From positions 124,001-188,000 of the forward strand of contig NZ_AUYB01000103.1 of the NCBI RefSeq assembly GCF_001625655.1: a stretch of DNA of 64,000 nucleotides, written 5' to 3'. Source of the stretch: Pseudoalteromonas luteoviolacea DSM 6061 (GTDB lineage Bacteria; Pseudomonadota; Gammaproteobacteria; Enterobacterales; Alteromonadaceae). The notes under the pieces were generated by a model. It did not search any database, had not been told where the DNA came from, and saw only the letters and a list, made by a program, of their open reading frames with translations. A program made the translations under genes and the position numbers. This document shows positions 26,733 to 35,823 of this stretch, piece after piece (position 1 is the stretch's first letter; every line of letters begins with the position of its first letter).

Positions 26733-27947
26733 ATGGAACTGACGCACTTCTCGACGCAAGTCACTCGTTTTACACCGCTAGTTTGGACCATGTTACTGGG
26801 TAACTTTTTTGTGAGAGCCAGTTATTACATGGTATGGCCATTTCTAGCTGTGATTTTGTACACCAAATTTTCATTAAGCGCGACTGAGGTGGGAGTTCTC
26901 CTTACTGGCAGTGCGGTATTTGCTGTTTTGCTCGGTTTTTATACAGGTAACCTAGCCGATCGCTTCGGTCGCTTTAAAGTACTGTATGCGGCAGTGATTG
27001 TTGGAGTACTCGCATTTAGTGCGTTAGCGATCGCTGAGCAGTTGTGGAGTTTCTGTGTCGCTATATTTTTTGCATGTATGCCAAGAACTTTGTGGGACGC
27101 CCCCAGTAAAGCATTGTTGAGTGATGAGCTTGAACGTGATGAAGATAGAGAATTGGCTTTGCACCTACTCTACTTTCTTGTCAATGTTGGGGCGGCACTC
27201 GGGCCTTTATTTGGCTTATGGGCTGGATTAAACGGTGAACAATTTAGCTTTATATATACGGCGATTGCCTACTTAGCGTTATTTTTCGCATTGCTACTGA
27301 AGCAACGCCAAGCAAATGTTAGACACGAAGTCAGTGAAAAGACCAATGTACCGCATTTTCGCCAGTGGCTTCAATTATTGCGCCAGGACAGTAAGTTTTT
27401 ATGGGCGCTGGTGGCGACATTCTTGGTCTACCTAGTCTTTGGGCAAGGGGATTCAAGTTTAATTCAATATTTGACGCGAGCTGATGTTCCAGAATTAGCC
27501 CTATTGATTTCAAGTCTCATCGTGGCGAATTCACTGGTTATTGTGGTGTGTCAGTTTCCGTTACTACACGTAATGAAAAGTTGGTCAATACAAAACCGTT
27601 TATTAGTGGGAGGCGCTGTGCTGGCTGTGTCTCAATTGATGATGGCATTTGCTGATGTAAATAGTTTTTGGGCATGGATAGTCTGTGTTGTAGTGTTGAG
27701 TTTAAGCGAGGCAATACTGTTTTCAAATATAAATATACATATTGATAGAATGGCGCCTGCGCATCTAAAAGCCAGTTATTTTGGCGCTGCTGGGCTATGC
27801 TCATTGGGGTTCGCTCTGGCGCCTCTGGTAGGTGGTTTGATACTCGATATTGCAAACGGTACGTTGTTATTTCTCACCATGGTGGTTGCTAGCCTGGTAG
27901 CAATGTGGCTTTATAAAGTAGCTCAAAGATCTGAAATGGATGAATAA
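26733..27947 (+). CDS. Major facilitator superfamily transporter
   Basis: This 404-residue protein has about twelve hydrophobic helices and the MFS loop 2-3 motif (GNLADRFGRFKVLYAAV). It is most like small-drug or sugar efflux MFS proteins of the MdtH/YdeE type, but I cannot fix a substrate. The ATG at 26733 follows AGGATATTTAG. It is convergent with the phosphatase gene; both share the terminator between them. Confidence 0.88.
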   Translation: MELTHFSTQVTRFTPLVWTMLLGNFFVRASYYMVWPFLAVILYTKFSLSATEVGVLLTGSAVFAVLLGFYTGNLADRFGRFKVLYAAVIVGVLAFSALAIAEQLWSFCVAIFFACMPRTLWDAPSKALLSDELERDEDRELALHLLYFLVNVGAALGPLFGLWAGLNGEQFSFIYTAIAYLALFFALLLKQRQANVRHEVSEKTNVPHFRQWLQLLRQDSKFLWALVATFLVYLVFGQGDSSLIQYLTRADVPELALLISSLIVANSLVIVVCQFPLLHVMKSWSIQNRLLVGGAVLAVSQLMMAFADVNSFWAWIVCVVVLSLSEAILFSNINIHIDRMAPAHLKASYFGAAGLCSLGFALAPLVGGLILDIANGTLLFLTMVVASLVAMWLYKVAQRSEMDE

Positions 27948-27961
27948 AGCGCTATTTCCTG

Positions 27962-27989
27962 AGCGTGCCTTAACAAGGCACGCTTTTTA
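27962..27989. terminator. Bidirectional terminator
   Basis: AGCGTGCCTT (27962-27971) and AAGGCACGCT (27975-27984) form a 10-bp stem with a 3-nt loop, flanked by T on the plus strand; it lies between convergent MFS and phosphatase genes. Confidence 0.85.
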
Positions 27990-27996
27990 ATTAAAG

Positions 27997-29712
27997 CTAA
28001 AAGTTGACGATGGTAGAGACAGCTTCTTCCTCTGTGGTTTGAATCGAAAGCTTAATAGTGTGCTTTTCCCAGTCAATATCGACCATGCCATAATTACTGC
28101 CGGACTTATTGATTAGATGTCTATCACTGGTTGTTAAGTTTGCAATGTTATTGCTGACAGTACCAACTAGCCCATCTGGAGTGGTCGCACCGCTTGGGGC
28201 ACAGTTACCCCATTCGCCACTCACGCCTTTGCCATTGTCATCAACTTTGGTGTAGCACCAAGGCTTGTCATGGTCTTTGGTTATACAACCGCGATAAGTT
28301 GTCAATCCATAGGTAAAGGGAAATTTACATTGTTGAGTGTATTGTCCATCTCCCTTGCTGTCTGCATAGACAGGTAACCGCAATGGATTTTCGATATGAT
28401 ATGGCCAATTTTGGCCAAAGCCAGACGCAGTCACTTCATAAACAGTAACGGCTTTGCCATATTGCGTACTTGCAGGTATTTCTTTTTTCAGTAGCTCGCC
28501 CCAGTGCTGATCTCCAGATAAAAAAATCACCGCTTTCGTTTTACCGCTGTTGACTGACTTTTGCACAAGCCTTAATAGCCTCATGCGTTCTAATGGCACT
28601 TCTGCCCATGACTCGTAACTGGTACCTGACATGTTCGATTCAGCCATATCTGCGATGGCTTGATTGAATTGTTTGCCATCGCCATATGCGCAGTACTTAC
28701 TTTTACTGCGTCCTTGATAAAGAGGTGGGAGTACTTGAATACCGCTGGCAATTAGTTTTATCTCTGAAGGAGAGTCTAGTTGCTTCTCAAGCCATTGCCA
28801 TTGCTCAGCACCAAGAATAGTGGTGTTATCTCCTTCACACGCTCCGTAGTTATCGAAGGTTGGTGAGCGGAAGTAACGTGCATCTAAGGTGATTACATGG
28901 GTACGCTCATTTGCTGGGCCTAGCATTTTGGCTTCATAGATACCTGCTTGACCGTTGAGCCTCGGATCATCGGCTGGGGCATCAAAATGGCGTAAGTATT
29001 CCTTTTGGCTATTGACACGTTGAGGGTAATGTTTTCCATCATTGTTGGCGCCATAATCATGATCATCCCAAGTTGCCATTACCGGAATATTCGCAGCGAG
29101 AAACTTTTGGTAATCAATATTGCGCTTTTTGTCGTCGTATTTCTGGCGCATCGTGCTCATATCAGTCGTATCGGCATAAATATTATCGCCAAGCCATAAA
29201 AATAAGTCAGGCTGGTGTGCAATGAGTTTAGCTAGAGCTTGAGGCATATCTCCCTTAGTCTTAAAGCATGAGCCTAGTGCAACACGGTCAAGGCGTTTAC
29301 TCATTTGTGGGTGAGTATGTTTTGGCAGAGGCTCGCTTTCTACTGTGGCGCATTCTTCCCAATTACCTTGTTCATCAATATAACACCAAGGCGCAGTATG
29401 GTTTGCTGTTGAACAACCATAAAAAGCTTCGCCTTGATATTGGGAAGGGGTATTACACGACTTACCGGTAATTGTTTTCAATACGGGAATAGTCTCTGTG
29501 CGTACATTACCCCATGAACTGCCGTCAATTGCTTGCTTTAAATAACACCATTGATTACCGCTATTATTTTTGTCGGTGGTGCCTTGGTAACTGGCTGTCT
29601 GATAACTAAATACCGATTGGCATTGGTCGTAATGTACTTCTGGGGCTGCATGTGCAATAGGCACTACACTGAGTATGGCGAACGTTGTGAGCGCGACAGT
29701 TGTATATTTCAT
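27997..29712 (-). CDS. Secreted PhoD-like metallophosphatase with FN2-like modules
   Basis: This 571-residue exported phosphodiesterase/phosphatase starts at ATG 29712 (AGGA upstream, then MKYTTVALTTFAILSVVPIAHA, a signal peptide). The central domain has the metallophosphatase motifs LWLGDNIYAD, MATWDDHDYGANN and FLSGDQHWGEL. Flanking it are disulfide-rich modules: two N-terminal ones (QWCYLKQAIDGSSWGN; SQYQGEAFYGCSTANHTAPW, then CYIDEQGNWEEC) and one C-terminal (CKFPFTYGLTTYRGC, then KPWCYTK and GEWGNC). They resemble fibronectin type II domains, which are mostly animal collagen/gelatin-binding units. They may target the enzyme to a surface or matrix. Confidence 0.85.
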   Translation of the reverse strand: MKYTTVALTTFAILSVVPIAHAAPEVHYDQCQSVFSYQTASYQGTTDKNNSGNQWCYLKQAIDGSSWGNVRTETIPVLKTITGKSCNTPSQYQGEAFYGCSTANHTAPWCYIDEQGNWEECATVESEPLPKHTHPQMSKRLDRVALGSCFKTKGDMPQALAKLIAHQPDLFLWLGDNIYADTTDMSTMRQKYDDKKRNIDYQKFLAANIPVMATWDDHDYGANNDGKHYPQRVNSQKEYLRHFDAPADDPRLNGQAGIYEAKMLGPANERTHVITLDARYFRSPTFDNYGACEGDNTTILGAEQWQWLEKQLDSPSEIKLIASGIQVLPPLYQGRSKSKYCAYGDGKQFNQAIADMAESNMSGTSYESWAEVPLERMRLLRLVQKSVNSGKTKAVIFLSGDQHWGELLKKEIPASTQYGKAVTVYEVTASGFGQNWPYHIENPLRLPVYADSKGDGQYTQQCKFPFTYGLTTYRGCITKDHDKPWCYTKVDDNGKGVSGEWGNCAPSGATTPDGLVGTVSNNIANLTTSDRHLINKSGSNYGMVDIDWEKHTIKLSIQTTEEEAVSTIVNF

Positions 29713-30545
29713 CTTGATTCCTGTGAGGTTGTTGTCTTTTCTCCCTCCTTGTGAGCAAACAGCCAAATTTTCTGCTTTTTGTTCTTCCGTATGAACGCGA
29801 GGGAGTGTATTCCCCAAAAATGAAACTCATTTGTCAGAACGATGGCAAAAATATGTATAGTGTCTTTTTTAAGCCACTATACATACATGGGGCTTATGTT
29901 TAACATGCTGAAATTATTGGTTTTTATGATTATATTTATATTTGAGTATTTTCCCTATATTTGCAGAGTGTTTTCTTGAATTTGTACCTGAATTTGGCTA
30001 TTTTTAGATGGTAAAGTATTTTCCGCATACATTTACAAGCTATCTAACCGATAGAATATGGTTGATGCAGAAAGCCGTTCATTGTGGATGCTAGACAATT
30101 AGCGAAGGCAGAAACGAGCTCCAATTTGTGATTGTATGGAGCATATGAAAACGATGTTTGTGTTAATCGTTGTGGTTTGGTGCACTGAGTAAAAATGCAT
30201 CATTTACCACAAATTTGAAATTTGCACGGTAAAGCGGAGCGAGTTAGCTCCGCTTTTAAACTCTCCTTAAAGCCAATAATCCCCGCTTATTTTTATACCC
30301 TTTGTAATAGATATTTGAATTGGGCGCTTATTTTTCATTCAAAAGAATAATATATTCAAATTTATTTTCATGATTTTAATCAATTAATAGTTTTGTATGG
30401 GTTTTGGTGGTTGTTTTTTGTTCTTTTATAGATAAATAATTAAAAGTCATAAAAGTGCACGTTTAGACTTTTAAGATGGTGTCGATTGTTTGATGTTGAA
30501 AGGATGTCAAGCGGTGAAAGGTGAAACAGGTAGTTAGGAGTTGAA
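29713..30545. other. Gene-poor stretch between phosphatase and chemoreceptor
   Basis: An 11-bp inverted repeat TATGTATAGTG / CACTATACATA lies at 29852-29885, upstream of the phosphatase gene, with a T-rich loop. A clear intrinsic terminator AAAGCGGAGC-gagtta-GCTCCGCTTT followed by T lies at 30231-30257. The only reading frame ahead of that terminator is a 27-codon hydrophobic ORF (29896-29979) with a poor Shine-Dalgarno, so an unseen small RNA or peptide may be expressed here. No larger gene is visible. Confidence 0.5.
30231..30257 (+). terminator. Orphan intrinsic terminator
   Basis: A perfect 10-bp GC-rich stem with a 6-nt loop and trailing T residues. No annotated rightward gene precedes it within 400 bp; the leftward phosphatase starts at 29712. 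Confidence 0.75.
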
Positions 30546-32852
30546 GTGCAATTAAAAACACGTTTAAGCATAGTCTCAATATTGCTTGCAGTTGTTCCGT
30601 TATTGATTGCGTGCTTTGCCATAGGCTTAATAGCTTATCAAGAGGGCGAAGCCGCAGTTTCCAAAGAGGTTAAAAATAACCTTGTATCTAGAAGAAATGC
30701 GATGCAAAACCAAGTAGAGCGTTATTTTGAAACGATGCAAGCACAAGCGACCACATTGGCGCATTCAACCATGGTGATAGATGCTGCGGAGTCTTTCAAT
30801 GTTGCATTTAGTGAGGTTTTGCCAGCCAGCGAAAGTGAGCTTCAGGCATTAGAGCGGTACTATCAAGCTCAATTTCAACCCGTTTTAACTGAAAAAAGCC
30901 CGCAGCAAAGAGAAGAAGCGACGCGCCTTTTCAATCAATTATCAGATCGAGCTAAGTCGCTTCAAGCAAAGTATATCGCTGACAACCCAAATCCGCTTGG
31001 AAGCAAAGATCAGCTGTTAATGGCACAGAATAATACGCTGTATGACGAAGTGCATGGTAGATATCATAAGGCGTTACGTGATTTCCAATCGCAGTTTGGT
31101 TTTTATGACATATTTATTGTCAGTCCTGAGGGAAAAGTCGTGTACTCGGTATTTAAGGAGGTGGATTTTGCAACTTCTTTAACTCAAGGGCCATTTCGAG
31201 ATTCAGGCTTGGCTCGTGCTTATCAAGTAGCGAGTCAGCAATCGTCACGCCAAGGGAACTTTATCGATTTTGCACCTTACTTACCGTCATACAATGCTGC
31301 TGCAGGCTTTATTAGCTCTGCCATTGTAGATGAAGGCAAGCTATTGGGTGTGTTGGTCTTTCAGCTTCCCATCGATGAAATAAATAAAATGCTAACCTTT
31401 TCTGGTCAGTGGAAAGCACAGGGGCTGGGAGAATCCGGTGAGATTTATATCGTAAACCAGTCACGTCAATTACTCACTAACAGCCGCTTTTTTGTAGAAG
31501 ATAAAGCACAGTTTTTGGCGGTGCTAAGAGCACATAATGTGTCTACACAAACCATTTCTCAAATAGAGCAACAAGATACGACGGTGGGCATTTTAGAAGT
31601 GGACTCGCCCGGAACTCGTGCAGCACTTAATGGAAAATCTGGGGTTGCCATATTTGATGATTACCGTTCTATAGCCGTTGCATCAGCCTACGCCCCTTTG
31701 AATATAGAAGGCTTGAATTGGGCAATTATCAGCGAAGTGGATTATGCAGAAGCCTTTGCGATGATATCAGCACTAAAGCTGTCAATTGTGCAATCTGCAC
31801 TGGTATTTGTTTTGATAGCAGGGGTTGTGGCTACCCTGATAGGTATATTTATAGCGACGAGGATCACTCAGCCAATTTTGGCAGCCAGTAATGCAATCAG
31901 GGATATCGCAGATAATAACGATTTTCGCTTGCGCGCACCCGCTAAAGGAGATGCCGAAATTCGGGAGTTAAGTGAGTCGGTGAATAGGCTGGTTGGGCGT
32001 TTACAAGGGAACTTTGGCGATATGCTTGGGAGTGCACATACTCTGAAAGAGATGTCGATTGTACTTTCTAAGCGAATGGGGGCATTGATTAATGCTGTTA
32101 ACCAGCAATCTTTGGACTGTGAACAATCCGCTACCGCAGGTGCGCAGATGCAACAAGCTGTGCAGGAAGTAGCAAATAGCGCGTTAAAAACATCTGAGCA
32201 AACTCAACAAGTGAATAGTTTGACCGATAATACCAATGACTTGGTTGCACAGTGTGCAATGATCTCTCAACAATTGGCTACAGAAATGGATTCGGTTGGT
32301 GAGATGATGGAAATTTTGTCTAATCAAAGTGCCAAAATCGGCAGTGTGTTAGATGTCATTCAGTCTGTTGCTGAGCAAACAAATTTATTGGCGTTGAATG
32401 CGGCCATTGAAGCTGCAAGAGCCGGAGAAGCAGGGCGTGGTTTTGCTGTTGTTGCCGATGAAGTACGTGGTTTGGCAATACGCACTCAGCAGGCAACAGG
32501 CGAAATAGAAGATATGATTAAACGTTTGCAATCCGGTGTAGAAAAGGCACAGGGGCGGGTGAAACAGAGCCAATCTCAAAGTGTAAGTAATGCAGATACA
32601 TCAGAGCAAGCAAAGGCCTCATTGGGCGATGTGACTGAAGCGATTGCGCAAATAGCAGCAATGAACACACAAGTGGCCGCAGCATCTAAACAGCAGTCTG
32701 ATGCCGTTTTACAAATTAGCCAATCTATCTCTGCGATAAGTGAGGAGGCCAGTAACAACCTATCTTGCGGCCGAGAAATTGATGAGCGGGCTGCGCAATT
32801 AGAGCAATTGGCTGTGGAGCTAGATGGCATTTTAACGCACTATCGTGTGTGA
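30546..32852 (+). CDS. Methyl-accepting chemotaxis protein
   Basis: This 768-residue membrane chemoreceptor starts at a GTG with AGGAG 5 bp upstream. An N-terminal helix (about residues 8-30) leads to a large periplasmic domain of about 370 residues, probably a double-Cache type, then a second helix ([20 protein letters not shown], about residues 418-437), a HAMP domain ([20 protein letters not shown]) and a signalling coiled coil with the conserved tip ([20 protein letters not shown], then [17 protein letters not shown]). It signals through CheW/CheA; the ligand is unknown. No C-terminal CheR-tethering pentapeptide is seen. Confidence 0.93.
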   Translation: MQLKTRLSIVSILLAVVPLLIACFAIGLIAYQEGEAAVSKEVKNNLVSRRNAMQNQVERYFETMQAQATTLAHSTMVIDAAESFNVAFSEVLPASESELQALERYYQAQFQPVLTEKSPQQREEATRLFNQLSDRAKSLQAKYIADNPNPLGSKDQLLMAQNNTLYDEVHGRYHKALRDFQSQFGFYDIFIVSPEGKVVYSVFKEVDFATSLTQGPFRDSGLARAYQVASQQSSRQGNFIDFAPYLPSYNAAAGFISSAIVDEGKLLGVLVFQLPIDEINKMLTFSGQWKAQGLGESGEIYIVNQSRQLLTNSRFFVEDKAQFLAVLRAHNVSTQTISQIEQQDTTVGILEVDSPGTRAALNGKSGVAIFDDYRSIAVASAYAPLNIEGLNWAIISEVDYAEAFAMISALKLSIVQSALVFVLIAGVVATLIGIFIATRITQPILAASNAIRDIADNNDFRLRAPAKGDAEIRELSESVNRLVGRLQGNFGDMLGSAHTLKEMSIVLSKRMGALINAVNQQSLDCEQSATAGAQMQQAVQEVANSALKTSEQTQQVNSLTDNTNDLVAQCAMISQQLATEMDSVGEMMEILSNQSAKIGSVLDVIQSVAEQTNLLALNAAIEAARAGEAGRGFAVVADEVRGLAIRTQQATGEIEDMIKRLQSGVEKAQGRVKQSQSQSVSNADTSEQAKASLGDVTEAIAQIAAMNTQVAAASKQQSDAVLQISQSISAISEEASNNLSCGREIDERAAQLEQLAVELDGILTHYRV

Positions 32853-32862
32853 TCTGAGTTCG

Positions 32863-33555
32863 TCAATCATGCATTAAGGTCTGTGATGGTGCGACAGGCT
32901 TATAGCAACTAGGCTTGTCAATTTTTTGCACGATAAGGGGTTGGTAAAGGTGGGGTACCAACAAATGGTTAAACCCTGTTACATCGTGAAAGCTATCATC
33001 CAACCACTTGTCCAGTAATGCAGGGTTTTGCGGAAGCATCATCGGGCTCGCCTTGTCATGGTAAGGGCGAAGTTTGGGGTGAGGTGGTAATGTGATAACC
33101 GAGCAAGAAAGCACGTGCTTGCCAGTTATCGGATGTTGCCAATATTTATACAAACCAGCTAAACAAAGCGCACTATTTTCTGCTATGAAGTCATGATAAT
33201 GCAAGGGCTTACCATTTTGGTACTGGGTTTCTCCAAAGCCTTTCACAACAATAATGCAGCGGTGATATCTAAAGGGGTGGTATGCAGCGCTGCTTTGTAC
33301 ATGGAGTTTATCGTATCGACTGTTAAATGATGTGTACTTTGAGGGCTTAAATCCAGATTGTGTTTGTGTCAGTAACAGCCACCACATCGCACTACTCATA
33401 AAGCGCTGGCCATTTTGCTGGTGGACGATGCTAATCGTGTCAGCAGCTCGCTTAAATCGACCAAAGAGCACTTGCTCTCGGGGGTTTTCAATGCCTAAGT
33501 CGAGCAAAACCTGGATCACGAAAGGATCGTCAGTAATATTGAGTCTACCACACAT
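32863..33555 (-). CDS. HMCES/YedK-like SOS-associated DNA-protein crosslink protein
   Basis: This 230-residue SRAP-family protein starts MCGRLNI, so Met removal exposes the catalytic Cys2 used to cap abasic sites in single-stranded DNA. Other active-site segments are recognisable but unusual: FNSRYDKL where most members have NARxE, KGFGETQ where most have GFYEW, and RPYHDKASPMMLP where most have HxRMP. It is divergent from imuA across an SOS box, which fits a role in damage tolerance. Probably functional, although the altered motifs deserve testing. Confidence 0.88.
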   Translation of the reverse strand: MCGRLNITDDPFVIQVLLDLGIENPREQVLFGRFKRAADTISIVHQQNGQRFMSSAMWWLLLTQTQSGFKPSKYTSFNSRYDKLHVQSSAAYHPFRYHRCIIVVKGFGETQYQNGKPLHYHDFIAENSALCLAGLYKYWQHPITGKHVLSCSVITLPPHPKLRPYHDKASPMMLPQNPALLDKWLDDSFHDVTGFNHLLVPHLYQPLIVQKIDKPSCYKPVAPSQTLMHD

Positions 33556-33666
33556 TTCACACCCCTAAATTTATCTAAGTATTGAGCGTTTATCGCTTTA
33601 TTGTAGCTGGCTACAGCTACTTTGGAATATCACGAGTAGATCGTGCTTGCACTTTTGATTTCGATC

Positions 33667-33691
33667 TATAATACTGTATGTGTATACAGTA
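33667..33691 (+). promoter_or_regulatory. LexA (SOS) box overlapping the imuA promoter
   Basis: The site at 33672-33691 reads TACTGT-N8-ACAGTA with the CTGT-N8-ACAG core of the gammaproteobacterial LexA consensus. It overlaps a TATAAT -10 at 33667-33672 and ends 12 bp before the imuA ATG. LexA bound here would block imuA-imuB-dnaE2 transcription until DNA damage. Confidence 0.92.
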
Positions 33692-33702
33692 AAGTGTGTG
33701 TT

Positions 33703-34404
33703 ATGGCCAATTTAATTGATTTTTTACAGCATCAAAACCTAGTTTGGCAGGGGACTGAAAATGCCCCTGCTTCTCGTCAGGTATATGAAACTGTTAGCAC
33801 GGGGTTTGGTGATCTTGATAAGCAGTTGCATGGAGGTTTACCAAAGCAAGGCGTTGTGGATATTCAAAGCCAAGTTGGTATTGGTGAACTCAGGCTGCTT
33901 TTACCATACCTACGTAAGCAGACACGTATGTGCGCAGTGATCCACCCACCTGCATTGCTCAATGCCCATGCGCTTTTTCATCAAGGGGTCGATACTGGCC
34001 AGTTTTTAGTAATAACGCCAAATTCACCACAAGAGGCCCTATGGGCTGCCGAACAATGCTTAAAAAGTGGTGCATGTGGCAGTGTTTTACTATGGCATGG
34101 TGATTTAGAAGTGCACCAAGTTAAACGTTTACAGCTGGCTGCGCAAACAGGGCAAGGGCTGATCTGTATATTGCGCAGTGGCATTAAGCAATCAGCCTCT
34201 CTTCCCGTATGTTTAAGTTTGAAGTTGGCACCACATGAGCTGGGCCTAAGGGTTCAGGTTATCAAGCGTCAAGGAGGGTGGGCTAAACCTGACTTTGTTT
34301 TAGATATGTCGACAAATTGGCCTGAGCTGACGGCTCGGGAGAAGGTCCCACGCAGCGCGCAAGTTGTCACGATAGAGCAAGCTTTGCAGCAAGTAAATAG
34401 GTGA
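33703..34404 (+). CDS. imuA: ImuA, SOS mutasome component
   Basis: This 233-residue RecA/SulA-related protein is part of the ImuA-ImuB-DnaE2 translesion mutasome. The ATG at 33703 (MANLIDFLQHQNLVWQG) is chosen over an upstream start that would read through the LexA box. It contains GFGDLDKQLHGGLPKQGVVD, typical of ImuA/RecA-like N-termini. imuB follows after 3 bp, so the three genes are translated from one SOS-induced message. Confidence 0.93.
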   Translation: MANLIDFLQHQNLVWQGTENAPASRQVYETVSTGFGDLDKQLHGGLPKQGVVDIQSQVGIGELRLLLPYLRKQTRMCAVIHPPALLNAHALFHQGVDTGQFLVITPNSPQEALWAAEQCLKSGACGSVLLWHGDLEVHQVKRLQLAAQTGQGLICILRSGIKQSASLPVCLSLKLAPHELGLRVQVIKRQGGWAKPDFVLDMSTNWPELTAREKVPRSAQVVTIEQALQQVNR

Positions 34405-34407
34405 GTT

Positions 34408-35823
34408 ATGGCACTGTGGCTTTACTTACACTTTCCTCAACTTCAGTTAGATAGCCTGTATCACCATGATGTTGAGCAGCAACCCACGATTATCGTAACA
34501 GGTCGAGGACATTCAGTTGTGCAACTGAATGCTGAAGCTCACAAAGCAGGTATTCGAGCAGGAATGGGGCTAGGTGCTGCAGCGGCAACCTGCTCGTCTT
34601 TATGTGTACATGAATATGATGAAGCTCAAACAAAGCAGCGTTTGGTTGAGCTTGCGCAGTGGTTGTATTTGAATACTGCGGAGATCCACCTATCAGGCTC
34701 CTGTGGCTTGTTACTGAAAGTATCTGGTATGTTGGCGATGTATCGTGATGTCACAGAGTATTGGCAAACTTTGCAAGCGCGGTTACACGCGCAAAATGTG
34801 CACTTTCATTTTAGCCTCGGTTATTCTCCTTTGGCCGCACAGTTATTGGCAGAAGCAAAGCTCGATATTGTTTGTGAAGACACTAAGCGTTTGGACTATC
34901 ATCTTGGACGATTACCTATCAGTGCTTTGGCATTACCGAATAAACAGCTTCAGGGGTTAATGCGCGTTGGTGTTAAATCGGTACGGGCATTGTTTGCGAT
35001 CCCTATGCTTGAATTAGGCAAGCGTTTTGATACTGAGCTAGTGCACTATGTCGGGCGGTTAAGAGGGAAATTACATCACCCAGTGACGTTTTATCAGCCC
35101 CCAGAAGTTTTTGAACGACAATTAACATTGCTATATGAATTGGAAAATTTAGATTGGCTTGCCAAGCCTCTGCTGAAACTTCTGATCCAACTTGAGCAGT
35201 TTTTAAAATTGCGTAATAAGCTGACTAAGTCAATTAAGTTTACTTTATTGCAGCGCGATTGTGAGGCTTTGCATCTAGAGATTGGCAGTGCTGAAGGAGA
35301 ATATCGTGCTGATAAATGGCAGGGCCTATGCCTGTTGGTACTTGAAAGAACTCAACTTGCTGCGCCGTTACAGAGTATCGCCTTGTCGGTGACTGAGTTC
35401 TGCGAGCCCGACGAAATAAGTTCCGATCTATTTAGCGAGCGCTGCGGCACAATGACCGCAGCAGGTCTGTTGGCAGTGCTTCAGGCAAAACTGGGTGTGC
35501 AAGCGGTGCAAGGTATTGAGCCTCGTTCGGATGCTCGCCCTGAACTGGCGACATCTCTGTGTGCCCCTTTGACCTCTAAAACGAATAGCGCTTCACAACT
35601 AAAACTAGAGCCCATGTTACGGCCAAACTTATTACTTCCCCAGATTTTACCACTTCAACAACCTGTGACCTTGATACAGGGGCCGGAGCGCATTTGTACT
35701 GGCTGGTGGGATGGCCATGAAATAGAGCGAGACTATTTCATTGCTCAAGATGAATCTAAGCGCTGGTTGTGGGTGTTTAGAGATAGGCAGCAGCGTTGGT
35801 ATTTACATGGGGTGTTCAGTTAA
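34408..35823 (+). CDS. imuB: ImuB, Y-family polymerase-like mutasome hub
   Basis: This 471-residue protein belongs to the DinB/Y-family but, like other ImuB proteins, lacks the full set of polymerase acidic residues: the usual catalytic DE pair is not evident in the palm region (LYLNTAEIHLSGSCGLLLKV). Known ImuB proteins bind the beta clamp, ImuA and DnaE2. Conserved blocks include SLGYSPLAAQLLAEAK and LPISALALPNKQLQGLMRVG. Its stop overlaps the dnaE2 start (TAATG). Confidence 0.93.
   Translation: MALWLYLHFPQLQLDSLYHHDVEQQPTIIVTGRGHSVVQLNAEAHKAGIRAGMGLGAAAATCSSLCVHEYDEAQTKQRLVELAQWLYLNTAEIHLSGSCGLLLKVSGMLAMYRDVTEYWQTLQARLHAQNVHFHFSLGYSPLAAQLLAEAKLDIVCEDTKRLDYHLGRLPISALALPNKQLQGLMRVGVKSVRALFAIPMLELGKRFDTELVHYVGRLRGKLHHPVTFYQPPEVFERQLTLLYELENLDWLAKPLLKLLIQLEQFLKLRNKLTKSIKFTLLQRDCEALHLEIGSAEGEYRADKWQGLCLLVLERTQLAAPLQSIALSVTEFCEPDEISSDLFSERCGTMTAAGLLAVLQAKLGVQAVQGIEPRSDARPELATSLCAPLTSKTNSASQLKLEPMLRPNLLLPQILPLQQPVTLIQGPERICTGWWDGHEIERDYFIAQDESKRWLWVFRDRQQRWYLHGVFS

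Noticed and set aside
29896..29979. 27-codon hydrophobic frame
   Set aside because: Only a poorly spaced Shine-Dalgarno and no homology by eye; mentioned only because an orphan terminator follows.
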